DNA of 64,000 bases from Sulfuritalea hydrogenivorans sk43H (GCF_000828635.1 NZ_AP012547.1:1550001-1614000), one strand, 5' to 3'; positions 41,708 to 50,495 are shown, counted from the stretch's first letter. The notes: a model not told the origin generated them from the letters alone. Numbers and translations are program-made.

Positions 41708-42871
41708 ATGATCAACGAATTGCTGCCGGCCCTGACGCCGAAGATCGCGGCGTTTCGCCGCGACATCCATGCCCATCCCGAACTGGCCTTCGACGAAAAG
41801 CGCACGGCGACCAAGGTTGCAGATTACCTCGACGGGCTGGGGCTTGAAGTCCATCGCGGGATTGCCCGCACCGGCGTCGTGGCCAAACTCTCGCTGGGGA
41901 GCGGCAAGCGCGCGATCGGTTTGCGCGCCGACATGGATGCGCTGCCGCTGTCGGAATTGAATTCCTTTCCGCACCGTTCGACCCATCACGGAAAAATGCA
42001 CGCCTGCGGCCACGACGGCCATACCGCCATGCTCCTCGGGGCCGCCGAGGCCTTGAGCAGGCTGCGCAATTTCGACGGCACCGTGTATTTCATCTTTCAG
42101 CCGGCGGAAGAGCACGAAGGTGGCGGTCGGGTAATGGTCGAAGAAGGCCTGTTCGAACGCTTTCCGATGGACATGGTGTTCGGCCTGCACAACTGGCCGG
42201 GCCTGCCCGCCGGCAGCTTCGGCGTCACCGAAGGGCCGGTGATGGCAGGCGCCGATCGCTTCGAGATCGAGATCACCGGGCGCGGCGGCCACGCGGCGAT
42301 GCCGCACCAGGCGGTGGACGTGGTACTGGCCGGCAGCTCGCTGGTGCAGGCCACGCAGTCACTGGTGTCGCGCAATACCGATCCGCTCGCTGCGGCGGTG
42401 GTCAGCGTCACCCGCTTTCATGCCGGGCATGCCGACAATGTTTTGCCGGAGACGGCCGTGCTCGGCGGTACCGTGCGTACGCTCAAGGCCGAATTGCAGG
42501 ATGCGCTGGAGGAAGGTCTGCGGCGCATCTGCAACGGCATCGAAGCGACCTACCGGGTGAGCATCGACCTGCGCTACGAGCGCGGCTATCCGCCGACCGT
42601 CAATGCGCCCGAGCCGAGCTTCATTGCCCGCGAAGTGGCGCGGCAGGTAGCCGAGGAGGGGCAGGTCTTCACGCACCTGAACCCCAGCATGGGTGCCGAG
42701 GACTTCGCCTATCTGGCCCGGGTGGTGCCCGCGTGCTACGTGTGGCTCGGCAACGGCCCCGGCGAGGGCGGCTGCATGCTGCACAGCCCGCACTACGATT
42801 TCAACGACGAGGTCATAGCCACCGGCATCCGCTACTGGGTGCGGCTGGCGGAACGGGCGCTGGCGCCGTAG
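41708..42871 (+). CDS. M20-family amidohydrolase (hippurate hydrolase type)
   Basis: The 387-residue protein has the dinuclear metal motifs of the M20D group: GLRADMDALPL, HACGHDGHTAMLLGAA, PAEEHEGG, and MGAEDFAYL near the end. It removes acyl groups from N-acyl amino acids (hippurate-like); the substrate is inferred only. The longer frame upstream begins before a likely start at ATG 41708. Confidence 0.87.
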   Translation: MINELLPALTPKIAAFRRDIHAHPELAFDEKRTATKVADYLDGLGLEVHRGIARTGVVAKLSLGSGKRAIGLRADMDALPLSELNSFPHRSTHHGKMHACGHDGHTAMLLGAAEALSRLRNFDGTVYFIFQPAEEHEGGGRVMVEEGLFERFPMDMVFGLHNWPGLPAGSFGVTEGPVMAGADRFEIEITGRGGHAAMPHQAVDVVLAGSSLVQATQSLVSRNTDPLAAAVVSVTRFHAGHADNVLPETAVLGGTVRTLKAELQDALEEGLRRICNGIEATYRVSIDLRYERGYPPTVNAPEPSFIAREVARQVAEEGQVFTHLNPSMGAEDFAYLARVVPACYVWLGNGPGEGGCMLHSPHYDFNDEVIATGIRYWVRLAERALAP

Positions 42872-42932
42872 CGACATCGAGTACGCGAGTTTGCGCTAGC
42901 CAGCGTACAAAGAAACATCGGAGGGTGATCTC

Positions 42933-43475
42933 GTGCGTCAATTGAAGCTGAGCAAGGCCTTTACCCTGATGGAATCCGGGCCTGTTGTCCTCGTGACGAC
43001 CCATGACGGGAAGAAAGACAACATCATGACGATCTCCTGGACCATGGTGAACGATTTCACGCCGGTATTTGCCATTACCACGGGCGCATGGAATCACTCT
43101 TTCGCGGCCTTGCGCAAGAACCGGGAGTGCGTCATCGCCATTCCCACGGTCGACATGCTGGACAAGGTCGTCGGCATAGGCATGTGCTCCGGCACAGACA
43201 CGGACAAGTTCGCCAGGTTCAAGCTCACACCCGTTCAGGGCAAGGTCGTCAGGGCGCCGCTGATCAAGGAGTGCCTCGCCAACATGGAGTGCAAGGTCAT
43301 CGACATCGTCAAGAAGCACAACATTGTCGTATTGGAAGCGGTGGCCGCCTACGTCGATACCGCACGCAAGGAGAAGCGCACCCTCCATGCTGTCGGCAAC
43401 GGGACCTTCATTGTCGACGGGCGCAAGATCGACCGAAGGAAGATGATGGCAGCCAAGATTCCATCCGGCGCTTAG
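42933..43475 (+). CDS. Flavin reductase family protein
   Basis: The 180-residue FMN-binding split-barrel protein has GPVVLVTTHDGKKDNIMTISW and a GICSGTDTDKFARF-like middle (GMCSGTDTDKFARF). It is like flavoredoxins and DIM6/NTAB proteins, which bind FMN without a separate domain. GTG 42933 follows GGAGG. The partner enzyme is not in view. Confidence 0.75.
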   Translation: MRQLKLSKAFTLMESGPVVLVTTHDGKKDNIMTISWTMVNDFTPVFAITTGAWNHSFAALRKNRECVIAIPTVDMLDKVVGIGMCSGTDTDKFARFKLTPVQGKVVRAPLIKECLANMECKVIDIVKKHNIVVLEAVAAYVDTARKEKRTLHAVGNGTFIVDGRKIDRRKMMAAKIPSGA

Positions 43476-43698
43476 CGGTCATTGGCCAGCCGCGAGCGGA
43501 AGACAAGGAGGCGCCCTTCGCCATGCGACGTTTGGACATTCCCCTGAAAGCTGTTTTTGCAGCGGGTCGGGGGGCACCTTTGCGCGAATTCGGCGATCCT
43601 GCCAGCGCAGCGCAGGGCGGTATATCCGTACGATCACGTTTCCCTGCGCGTGCCGGTGCGGCAAGGATGCGGCAGCACCTCATCTACCGCAAAAGTAC

Positions 43699-43727
43699 TT
43701 GACTGTTTTTATCGGATTAAGTAAATT
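43699..43727 (+). promoter_or_regulatory. Promoter of the riboswitch-terC operon
   Basis: TTGACT, 17-base spacer, TAAATT; transcription is expected to start near 43734, at the 5' edge of the riboswitch. Confidence 0.7.
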
Positions 43728-43729
43728 GC

Positions 43730-43868
43730 GCTCGTCCCAAGGGGGAGTAGCTCTCTGCCGCGGCGTCGTCAATACGGAAACTCTTGAACTGAGGGTTTCC
43801 CGGCGCTCCGGGTGCTTGTTGCAAGGCAGGCATGAGCAAGACCTTTGCCGCGATGGCGGAGGTTCCCT
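43730..43868 (+). ncRNA. yybP-ykoY manganese riboswitch
   Basis: The leader carries the conserved elements of this family in order: AAGGGGGAGTAGC (43739-43751), GTCGTCAATAC near 43766, a variable stem-loop with GGGTTTCCCGG, and GCATGAGCAAGACCTTTGCCG near 43830-43850. In known members these two loops fold together around Mn2+ and raise expression of downstream genes. It lies between a sigma70-like promoter and the TerC gene, which is the usual client. Confidence 0.88.
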
Positions 43869-43878
43869 TGTCGAAAAC

Positions 43879-43919
43879 ACGGCCCTTCGTCCTCGCTGGA
43901 TAAAGGGCCGTTTCGTTTG
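43879..43919 (+). terminator. Riboswitch expression-platform terminator
   Basis: ACGGCCCTT, a 15-base loop, AAGGGCCGT, then TTTCGTTT. It lies just after the riboswitch and before terC, so it is the likely off-state terminator, though translation control is also possible. Confidence 0.7.
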
Positions 43920-43973
43920 CAGCCTGCCGGCTTCGAAGGAACGGCAAACCCGGTGTCACAAGGAGAGCAGGCA

Positions 43974-44951
43974 ATGGAAACAATCGGTACGTGGTGGATG
44001 TGGGCGGGATTTCTCGCCATCGTTCTGGTGATGCTGGCGATCGACCTGTTCGCGGTCGGTGGCGGCAAGCAGCACAAGGTGTCGTTCAGGGAGGCCGCCA
44101 CCTGGTCGGCGATCTGGGTCTCGGTATCCTTCTTGTTCGCCGCTGCCCTGTGGTGGCACCTCGACGGCAGCGCGGGCCGCGAGGTGGCGAACCAGAAGTC
44201 GCTCGAGTTCGTCACGGGCTACCTGATCGAAAAATCGCTGGCGATCGACAACGTCTTTGTCTGGCTCATGCTGTTCTCTTTTTTCGGCATCCCTCTGGAA
44301 TTGCAGAAGCGCGTGCTGGCGCTCGGTGTGCTCGGCGCCATCGTATTGCGCACGGTGATGATCTTCGCCGGCGCCTGGCTGATCACGCAGTTCCACTGGA
44401 TGCTTTACATCTTCGGCGCCTTCCTGCTGGTCACCGGCATCAAGATGTGGTGGTTCGCCGAGGAAAAGCCCGACATGGCGAACAACCCGCTGATCCGCTG
44501 GCTGCGCGGCCACATGAAGATCACCGACGAACTCCACGGCGAAAAATTTTTCATCTGGAAGGACGGCGTGCGCTACGCGACGCCGCTGTTGCTGGCGTTG
44601 ATCCTGGTCGAGGTTTCGGACCTGATCTTCGCCGTCGATTCGATCCCCGCCATCTTTGCCATCACCACGGATCCCTTCATCGTGCTGACCTCGAACGTCT
44701 TCGCCATCCTCGGCCTGCGCGCGATGTACTTCCTGCTGGCCGACATGGCCGACCGTTTCTCGCTGCTGAAGTACGGCCTGGCGGCGGTGCTGGTGTTCAT
44801 CGGCGTCAAGATGCTGCTGATCGACCTCTACACGATTCCGATCGGCTTCTCACTGGCCGTGGTCGCCACCTTCATCGGCATCTCGGTCTGGCTCTCGCTG
44901 CACAAGGAGAAGCTCGAACGCGCCGCAGGCCGCGACACGACAGCGCGTTGA
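43974..44951 (+). CDS. TerC/Alx-family membrane protein, probable manganese exporter
   Basis: The 325-residue protein has seven to nine hydrophobic helices, the [14 protein letters not shown] motif with acidic residues in helix 3, and the [20 protein letters not shown] motif in helix 6; both carry the aspartates expected for metal transport. E. coli Alx, also behind this riboswitch, exports Mn2+. AGGAG precedes the ATG by 9 bases. It is followed at 7 bases by the PAP2 gene. Confidence 0.88.
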   Translation: METIGTWWMWAGFLAIVLVMLAIDLFAVGGGKQHKVSFREAATWSAIWVSVSFLFAAALWWHLDGSAGREVANQKSLEFVTGYLIEKSLAIDNVFVWLMLFSFFGIPLELQKRVLALGVLGAIVLRTVMIFAGAWLITQFHWMLYIFGAFLLVTGIKMWWFAEEKPDMANNPLIRWLRGHMKITDELHGEKFFIWKDGVRYATPLLLALILVEVSDLIFAVDSIPAIFAITTDPFIVLTSNVFAILGLRAMYFLLADMADRFSLLKYGLAAVLVFIGVKMLLIDLYTIPIGFSLAVVATFIGISVWLSLHKEKLERAAGRDTTAR

Positions 44952-44958
44952 GGCGGCA

Positions 44959-45495
44959 ATGGAATCGGTCATGAACGTTTCTGCATGGGATCACGCCGGA
45001 CTCGCGCTGGTCCACGCGGCACGCACTCCATGGCTCGACAGCCTGTTCGCCGTCCTCACCTGGCTCGGTTCGCTGGCGGTGCTGCTGCCGCTGGCGCTGC
45101 TGATCTGGTGGCGACGGCGCGGCGACGGGAGCGCGGCCTTCGTCGCAGCGGCCCTGATCGGTGCCTCCGCGCTCGGGCATCTGTTCAAGCTGATTGCGGC
45201 GCGACCGCGGCCCGATCTATTTCCGCCGCTGATCCCCATGCCGGAGGACTGGAGCTTTCCCAGCGCCCATGCCGTGCAGGTCACCGCCTTCGCGCTGGCC
45301 TGGACACTGCGCCCGGGAACGTCGCCGGGCCGGATCGAAATCCTCGTTCTTCTCGTTGCGGCCGCCTTGGTCTTCGTCTCGCGGCTCTACCTGCAAGTTC
45401 ACTTTCCGAGCGATGTCGTCGCCGGCGCCCTGTTGGCGACCCTTTGGGTCGTTTTCCTGCGTCGTCTGCCGGCATGGCGGGAGAACAGGCAATGA
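44959..45495 (+). CDS. PAP2-family phosphatase
   Basis: The 178-residue membrane protein shows the three PAP2 motifs: KLIAARPRP, PSAHAVQ and SRLYLQVHFPSDV, in a six-helix layout. It removes phosphate from lipid phosphates such as undecaprenyl or phosphatidyl pyrophosphates. It is coupled to the dgkA gene by ATGA, so the two lipid enzymes are made together. Confidence 0.85.
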   Translation: MESVMNVSAWDHAGLALVHAARTPWLDSLFAVLTWLGSLAVLLPLALLIWWRRRGDGSAAFVAAALIGASALGHLFKLIAARPRPDLFPPLIPMPEDWSFPSAHAVQVTAFALAWTLRPGTSPGRIEILVLLVAAALVFVSRLYLQVHFPSDVVAGALLATLWVVFLRRLPAWRENRQ

Positions 45496-45881
45496 GACAC
45501 AAGTTTCTCGGCACCGGCGATGCCGGCTACCACCCGCTGCGCAAGATCCAGACCGTCATTTCGGGGCTGCGCTACGCGGTGCTCTACGACTGGTCGGTCA
45601 CCTACAAGCTGATCCTGTCGGTTGTGGTGCTGGCGGTGGCCTTCGGCGCGCGCGCCTGGGTGGACTTTCTGCTGATTCTCGTGGTGACTGCGTTTGTTCT
45701 GGTCGCCGAAATCTTCAACAGCGCGATCGAGGCGCTGTGCGACTTCGTCGAGACGCGCCATAACGAGAAGATCAAGATCATCAAGGACATCGCGGCCGCC
45801 GGCGTCGGCATTGCAATCTTCGCCTGGTTCATCGTGCTTGGCGTCGAACTGGGCCGCCTGCTCGAGCTTGTGCTGCCGTGA
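45492..45881 (+). CDS. dgkA: Diacylglycerol kinase family protein (DgkA-type)
   Basis: The 129-residue membrane kinase has the DAGK signature AEIFNSAIEALCDFVE and the preceding GLRYAVL with three hydrophobic helices. The family phosphorylates diacylglycerol or undecaprenol with ATP and Mg/Mn. It follows the PAP2 gene and is in the same riboswitch-controlled unit. Start ATG 45492 overlaps the PAP2 stop. Confidence 0.85.
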   Translation: MRHKFLGTGDAGYHPLRKIQTVISGLRYAVLYDWSVTYKLILSVVVLAVAFGARAWVDFLLILVVTAFVLVAEIFNSAIEALCDFVETRHNEKIKIIKDIAAAGVGIAIFAWFIVLGVELGRLLELVLP

Positions 45882-45890
45882 TGCCTGCCT

Positions 45891-46793
45891 TCACTCCAGC
45901 AGCGAGGCAATTCCGCCTGCCTGTATGGCCTCGACCGCGGGATGCTGGATTCGCCGCTGGGTGACAATTGCATACCAGTTCTCACTGACATCGGCCAGAG
46001 TGCCGAGGGAGCGTGCGCCGAACTGCGCCAGGATGTCGGCATGCATTCCCGACGGCGCTGGAAACAGGCCGAGCCCCGCGCGGCCAAAGGTTTTGAGCAG
46101 GGCGCTGTCGGAAAACTCGCCGACGATTTCGGGCTTCAGGTTGTGCCGCGCGAACCAGGCATCGATGGCGCCGCGCAGCGGATTGCTGCGTACCGGAAGC
46201 AGGACCGGCGCGCCATTCAATTGCCGCGGAAAGTCGTCGGCATATCTTGCGTGCAGCTGATCGACGGCGTAAAGGTCGATCTCGACGGTTCCGAGCAGTC
46301 TGGATTGAAGCTTGAGATGGGCGTCGGTCGGCGCCGATCTATCCGTGAGGACCAGGTCGAGCCTGTTCAGCGCCAGTTCGGCAAGCAGGTGCTCGAAATT
46401 GCCTTCGATACATTCAATACGCATCGACAGCGGCGCCTGCAGGACCGGCTGGAGCAGGCGAAAGGCAACCAGCTTGGGTACGGCCTCGCTCAGCCCCACG
46501 GCAAAGCGGCGGCGCCCGGAAGCATGGTCGGCCACGGCATGACGCAGCCGTTCGCCGAGCAGAAATATTTGATCGGCATAGTCCAGCGCCGCGCGACCGG
46601 CCTCCGTCAGCACCAGCGAGCGGCCCTGCGGCGCGAACAGCGCCTGCCCCAGCTGCTGCTCGAGTACGCCGAGCTGGGTGCTGATGGTTTGCACCGAGAG
46701 ATTCAGCCGCTCCGCCGCACGGGTAATGCTGCCTTCCTTGGCGACTGCCCAGAAGTAGAGCAGGTGACGGAAATTGAGGTCGTCCGGGGTCAT
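45891..46793 (-). CDS. LysR-family regulator, NhaR-like
   Basis: The 300-residue regulator opens DLNFRHLLYFWAVAKEGSITR with the N-terminal winged helix and TISTQLGVLEQQLGQALF. The start LNF-LYYFW pattern is close to NhaR, which senses sodium. It ends 10 bases past the dgkA stop and faces the unknown genes from 46.9 kb; its own target is unproven. ATG 46793 is preferred to the ATG 12 bases upstream (46805). Confidence 0.85.
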   Translation of the reverse strand: MTPDDLNFRHLLYFWAVAKEGSITRAAERLNLSVQTISTQLGVLEQQLGQALFAPQGRSLVLTEAGRAALDYADQIFLLGERLRHAVADHASGRRRFAVGLSEAVPKLVAFRLLQPVLQAPLSMRIECIEGNFEHLLAELALNRLDLVLTDRSAPTDAHLKLQSRLLGTVEIDLYAVDQLHARYADDFPRQLNGAPVLLPVRSNPLRGAIDAWFARHNLKPEIVGEFSDSALLKTFGRAGLGLFPAPSGMHADILAQFGARSLGTLADVSENWYAIVTQRRIQHPAVEAIQAGGIASLLE

Positions 46794-46829
46794 CGATGAT
46801 TCCAATAAATGGGATCATTCTATCTAAAA

Positions 46830-46848
46830 ACTTCTGTTTATCAGAAGT
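46830..46848 (+). promoter_or_regulatory. Inverted repeat in the regulator-gene divergent gap
   Basis: ACTTCTG, 5 bases, CAGAAGT: a perfect 7-base inverted repeat in the intergenic region between the LysR gene and the 66-aa gene. It could be a LysR operator. Confidence 0.5.
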
Positions 46849-46875
46849 CGTGCTTTCAATAAAGTGCCCTCCAGA

Positions 46876-46893
46876 CGCAGCAAGCTTGCTGCG
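46876..46893 (+). promoter_or_regulatory. 18-bp perfect palindrome before the 66-aa gene
   Basis: CGCAGCAAGCTTGCTGCG, a fully symmetric sequence 28 bases before ATG 46921. It has no spacer, so it would not form a usable RNA hairpin loop; a dimeric repressor or activator site is likely. Confidence 0.55.
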
Positions 46894-46920
46894 GCGGATA
46901 AACAATCAAGGAGACGGCAA

Positions 46921-47121
46921 ATGATTACTCTCAACGACTGCAGGGCATTTTGCGATGTCGATCCGGCGACCGTGGCACGCGTGGCGCGACACGAGCAACT
47001 GCCGGAAATACTGGCGATCGCCTGTGTCCAAAGCCGGGTGACGAAAGCCCCGCCGCTGCAGGCACGGAACCAGATCAACCTGGCCCACGCTGCCGTCCTG
47101 TCGCAGCGTCTGGCCGCCTAA
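46921..47121 (+). CDS. Hypothetical protein, 66 aa
   Basis: The protein has CRAFCDVDPATVARVARHEQLP and a short helical end; it resembles small HTH-like or sequence-specific helical proteins but I recognise no family. AAGGAG lies 9 bases before the ATG. It leads a short run with the 172-aa gene 13 bases downstream. Confidence 0.6.
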   Translation: MITLNDCRAFCDVDPATVARVARHEQLPEILAIACVQSRVTKAPPLQARNQINLAHAAVLSQRLAA

Positions 47122-47134
47122 GGAGCGACACATC

Positions 47135-47653
47135 ATGATGACCATGCAAGCCAGGGAAAGCTTTTTCCCGATCAGGCATCCGGGCCTTCCGCTGCGGGCC
47201 TACCCGGTCGATAGCCCGCGTGCCAAAGCGCGCCTCATTGTCCTGGCGTTGCTCGCCGACGGCCGGGTGGATGCCGCCGAACTGGACGGTCTGGCGAAAT
47301 ATCGCGCCTTCGACGAGCTGGGTCTCACGCGCGACGATTTTTTCCAGGTGCTCTACGATTTCTGCGCCGACGCCGCCCGTCTGCCCGAAGGGGGCGGCAA
47401 TTACCTGATGTCGCCGGCACTTCTGGAAATCCTGTTTGCCGAGATTTGCAGCACCGGGGAGCGGCAGAAACTGGTGCGCCTGATCTTCGACGTGATCCGC
47501 AGCGACGGTCACCTGGCCGAAGGCGAGGCTAGCCTGTTCTGGAAAGCGCTTGATGCCTGGCGCCTGCGGCTGGACGACGGCATCGAATATCGCCCGCGAG
47601 CAGCGGCCTTCAGGCAACGGGGCCAACAGCGGATACGCAGCAACCTGTCCTGA
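47135..47653 (+). CDS. TerB-like helical protein, 172 aa
   Basis: The helical core LIVLALLADGRVDAAELDGL, then LVRLIFDVIRSDGHLAEGEA, repeats an acidic EF-hand-like pattern (DGRVDAAE, DGHLAEGE) as in TerB-type tellurite-resistance domains. These proteins are small and helical and bind metal. The start is the first of two close ATGs. Confidence 0.55.
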   Translation: MMTMQARESFFPIRHPGLPLRAYPVDSPRAKARLIVLALLADGRVDAAELDGLAKYRAFDELGLTRDDFFQVLYDFCADAARLPEGGGNYLMSPALLEILFAEICSTGERQKLVRLIFDVIRSDGHLAEGEASLFWKALDAWRLRLDDGIEYRPRAAAFRQRGQQRIRSNLS

Positions 47654-47878
47654 CGATGCGCAATCGACTGCAAACCTGGATGCGGGACGGAGAGGTGTTC
47701 CCGAAACCGCACCGCCCATCCTGCCGTGTGCCATCGCCGACGACGCTGACGCTGCATGGGCGCCGGTCAGACGGGCAGCCTGGAAGGCGCCGATTCAAGG
47801 GCCGTGGGCGAAGGGCTGCGTTCGGCCGATGTTGAAGCTTGATTGACCGACGATAGCTCCCTGCTATCAGGGTAATAG

Positions 47879-47907
47879 TTGACTAAATTTGTCGACATTA
47901 CTATTCT
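47879..47907 (+). promoter_or_regulatory. Promoter before the 65-aa gene
   Basis: TTGACT, 17-base spacer, TATTCT. A GATAGC/GCTATC inverted repeat lies just upstream (47852-47868). The 284 bases from the 172-aa gene to ATG 47938 contain no other clear feature. Confidence 0.6.
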
Positions 47908-47937
47908 GAAACTGTCGCAACCTAGGAAAGACCCATC

Positions 47938-48135
47938 ATGAATACCCTGAATGAACTTTGTGCCCTTGCAGACCTTACCGGATCGGCAAGCTTCCCGCTC
48001 CAGCAGGCTTGCGCGCGTCCGCGCTCGGTAGCTGACCAGCGACCGTTGCCGGTGCCGAACAGCGAGTCGGCATTCGACTCGTCATGGGACGCAGTAATGC
48101 CTGAGGCAACGGCGGCTTCCCGCTCAAGCAAATAA
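47938..48135 (+). CDS. Small protein, 65 aa, unknown
   Basis: The product begins MNTLNELCALADLTGSASF and ends in a Ser/Ala/Pro/Asp-rich tail. No domain is seen. A promoter and an AGGAAAG ribosome site precede it, and the 151-aa gene follows 13 bases later, so it may be a leader or precursor peptide. Coding status is supported mainly by position. Confidence 0.45.
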   Translation: MNTLNELCALADLTGSASFPLQQACARPRSVADQRPLPVPNSESAFDSSWDAVMPEATAASRSSK

Positions 48136-48148
48136 CAAGGAGTTCCCT

Positions 48149-48604
48149 ATGTCCACACTTATCAATGGTTTTGACGGCGATGGAATCGTCACGGTCAACC
48201 GCATCATCCTGCGGCCTGAATTCACCGTCGACGACCTGGAAATGCGCGTTGCCGAAATGTGTGAGAACGTCAAGACATACCACTCCGACACCGGCTTCAT
48301 CGGCGGGTTTGTGGTTTTGAATACTGGACGGATTTCCAACGAAGGATCCACGGTCGGCCAGGCTGTCACCTCGCCACTGAAGGATCGCGAGGCGCTCATC
48401 GTGACCTTCTGGAAATCGCTCGAAGAACATGAGCAGAGCCATCGTTCGGAAACGTTCCAGCCTCTGTTCCGGCGTGTCCTCGACCTGTGCGAGAACGGCA
48501 ACGAGGAGATCGCCTATCGCATGCTCTGGTCCGGTCGCGCCTACACTCCAGCAGAGGCCGCTGACGCTCGCGCGGCGAAGGAACGCTACTTCAAGGCCGC
48601 GTAG
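48149..48604 (+). CDS. Hypothetical protein, 151 aa, possible ABM-like fold
   Basis: The sequence has VTVNRIILRPEFTVDDLE, a hydrophobic ...TGFIGGFVVLNTG strand and ALIVTFWKSLEEHEQSHRS, the strand-then-helix pattern seen in ferredoxin-like monooxygenase (ABM) domains. A CENGNEEIAYRMLWSGRAY helical tail follows. AAGGAG precedes it. Likely transcribed with the 65-aa gene. Confidence 0.5.
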   Translation: MSTLINGFDGDGIVTVNRIILRPEFTVDDLEMRVAEMCENVKTYHSDTGFIGGFVVLNTGRISNEGSTVGQAVTSPLKDREALIVTFWKSLEEHEQSHRSETFQPLFRRVLDLCENGNEEIAYRMLWSGRAYTPAEAADARAAKERYFKAA

Positions 48605-48690
48605 TCGCCGCCCCTTGTCAAGCATGCCCGGAAGAGTGTCGTGCCGCAGCATGGCAATTGAATGCCAATCGCGAATTGCAGACAGCCAAG

Positions 48691-48719
48691 AAAAAGGGCA
48701 GCCGAAGCTGCCCGTTTTC
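48691..48719. terminator. Bidirectional terminator between 151-aa gene and efp
   Basis: AAAAAGGGCAGC, loop CGAA, GCTGCCCGTTTT; a 7-base GC stem with T-tracts in both directions, between convergent genes. Confidence 0.85.
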
Positions 48720-48736
48720 ACTGAATCCGCCCCGGC

Positions 48737-49294
48737 TTACTTGACGCGGTTCTTGTACTCGCCGGTGCGCGTGTCGATTTCGATCTTGTTGCCGATTTCG
48801 ACGAACAGCGGCACGGGCAGTTCCATGCCGGTACTGATCTTGGCGGGCTTCATGACCTTGCCCGAGGTGTCGCCCTTGACGGCGGGCTCGGTGTAGATCA
48901 CTTCGCGCACGACGCTGTTGGGCATTTCCACGGAGATGGCCTTGCCGTCGTAGAACACCACTTCGACGGGCATGCCGTCTTCGAGGTAGTTCACCGCGTC
49001 GCTCATGTTTTCGCCTTCGACTTCGTACTGGTTGTACTCGGCGTCCATGAAGACGTACATGGGATCGGCGAAATAGGAGTAGGTGCATTCCTTGCGATCG
49101 GGCACCACCTGCTCGAACTTGTCGTCGGCCTTGTAGATGGCCTCCGATGCGGCGTCCGTGAGCAGGTTCTTGAACTTGAACTTGACGACAGCCGAACTGC
49201 GGCCGCCTTTGCTGTATTCGGCCTTCTGTACGACGAGCGGTTCGCTGCCGACCATAATGACGTTGCCGGCGCGGAGTTCCTGAGCGGTTTTCAT
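48737..49294 (-). CDS. efp: Elongation factor P
   Basis: The 185-residue factor relieves ribosome stalling at polyproline. The conserved loop reads [11 protein letters not shown], with arginine at position 32 instead of lysine, which marks the rhamnosylated class. [20 protein letters not shown] and the C-terminal [20 protein letters not shown] fit. Its modifying enzyme EarP is the next gene on the same strand. Confidence 0.95.
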   Translation of the reverse strand: MKTAQELRAGNVIMVGSEPLVVQKAEYSKGGRSSAVVKFKFKNLLTDAASEAIYKADDKFEQVVPDRKECTYSYFADPMYVFMDAEYNQYEVEGENMSDAVNYLEDGMPVEVVFYDGKAISVEMPNSVVREVIYTEPAVKGDTSGKVMKPAKISTGMELPVPLFVEIGNKIEIDTRTGEYKNRVK

Positions 49295-49328
49295 GGCTGT
49301 ACTTCCTGAAGCGGAAATTTAGAACCCG

Positions 49329-50384
49329 CTATTTTATCCGATCAAGGCAGAACTGCACAAGTCCGCTGGCGAGGTCGGGGCGGGTTTCGAGGGTCTCTTT
49401 CCACTGCTTCATCGGTTGGCTCAGGCCGGGCAGGCGGGCCGCAAAGTCGGGCCAGTCGAGGCTTCCCTCACCATTCCAGGCGCGCCAGAACGCCTCTAGC
49501 TGCGGGCCGGCGGGATGGAGGGCCAGAAAAGCGTCGAGTTTGGCGCGGTGGGCCGCATCGGCTTGTGGATAGATGTGCCAGACGAAGGGTTTGGCCGCCC
49601 ACTGGGCGCGGACAAAGGAATCCTCGCCGCGGACGAAGTTGAGGTCGCAGGCCCAGAGCAGCTCGTCGTAACGGCGCTGGGGCAGGAAGGGCAGGGGATG
49701 GAGACTCAGACTGCCGGTTTTCGAGGCGGCCTCGCCGTCGCCCGGACGCAGCACGCGGATCGGTCGCTTCGAGGCCGCCCAAGCCTTGACCAAGGCAGGA
49801 AGTGCGGGATTTTCGTAGCTGAACAGCGAAATCGTCAGCTCGTCCGGCGCTTTTGCCGGCAGGCCGAATTCGGCACGGAAGGCCGTTTCGTCGAAGCTGG
49901 CGCGCCGCGCATCGTAGTCGCGTTCGCGCAGAAGGCCGCCGGTACCTTCGGCGAAGCCGGGAAAGAAAAAGTACTTGACCAAGGGCAGGCGCGGATGCGG
50001 CGAACTCATCCGGTGGCAGCCCGGAACCCAGGGTTCGGCCGAGAGGTATTCGAGATTGAGCCATATCGGTGGCCGGACGCATACCGCCATGGCTTCGACA
50101 TAGGGCTGCGGCGGATTGCAGGCGAAGGCTTCGATCACCACGTCGGCGCAGTCCGTCGCGAGCCACGGCGCGGGCCACGCCTGCGGCCATGCGCGGACCT
50201 CGACCGGGCCGGCGGCGAGGTTCGGCACCAGCCGCTGCAGGGGCGCCGGATCGTCGATCCAGAGCCGCACCCGCCAGCCATATTCCTCGGCCAGTTGACG
50301 TGCCAGGCGCCAGCAGACGCCGGCATCGCCGTAGTTGTCGATGACGGTGCAGAAAATGTCGCAGCGGATTGGATTGTTCGTCAT
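49329..50384 (-). CDS. earP: EF-P arginine rhamnosyltransferase EarP
   Basis: The 351-residue GT-B glycosyltransferase adds L-rhamnose from dTDP-rhamnose to EF-P Arg32. CTVIDNYGDAGVCWRLARQL contains the catalytic aspartate, and RGEDSFVRAQWAAKPFVWHI includes the nucleotide-binding glutamate region. It lies upstream of efp on the same strand (35 bases). ATG 50384 (MTNNPIRCDIF) is preferred over longer frames. The window also holds the dTDP-rhamnose genes. Confidence 0.93.
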   Translation of the reverse strand: MTNNPIRCDIFCTVIDNYGDAGVCWRLARQLAEEYGWRVRLWIDDPAPLQRLVPNLAAGPVEVRAWPQAWPAPWLATDCADVVIEAFACNPPQPYVEAMAVCVRPPIWLNLEYLSAEPWVPGCHRMSSPHPRLPLVKYFFFPGFAEGTGGLLRERDYDARRASFDETAFRAEFGLPAKAPDELTISLFSYENPALPALVKAWAASKRPIRVLRPGDGEAASKTGSLSLHPLPFLPQRRYDELLWACDLNFVRGEDSFVRAQWAAKPFVWHIYPQADAAHRAKLDAFLALHPAGPQLEAFWRAWNGEGSLDWPDFAARLPGLSQPMKQWKETLETRPDLASGLVQFCLDRIK

Positions 50385-50495
50385 GGCGAGGCGGTATCCT
50401 AGCCTAACGCTCATGGCAGAGAGTCCCACCCGCTGATGATGAAACACGCGAAAAGCGAATTGAAGGCCCGCCCCTCCCATCCGCTGCGCGGCCCA

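Noticed and set aside
43845..43973. Upstream extension of the terC frame
   Set aside because: It covers the riboswitch and terminator; ATG 43974 has a good AGGAG site.
46877..46892. Palindrome as an intrinsic terminator
   Set aside because: It has no loop and no T-tract and lies ahead of a gene, so an operator is more likely.
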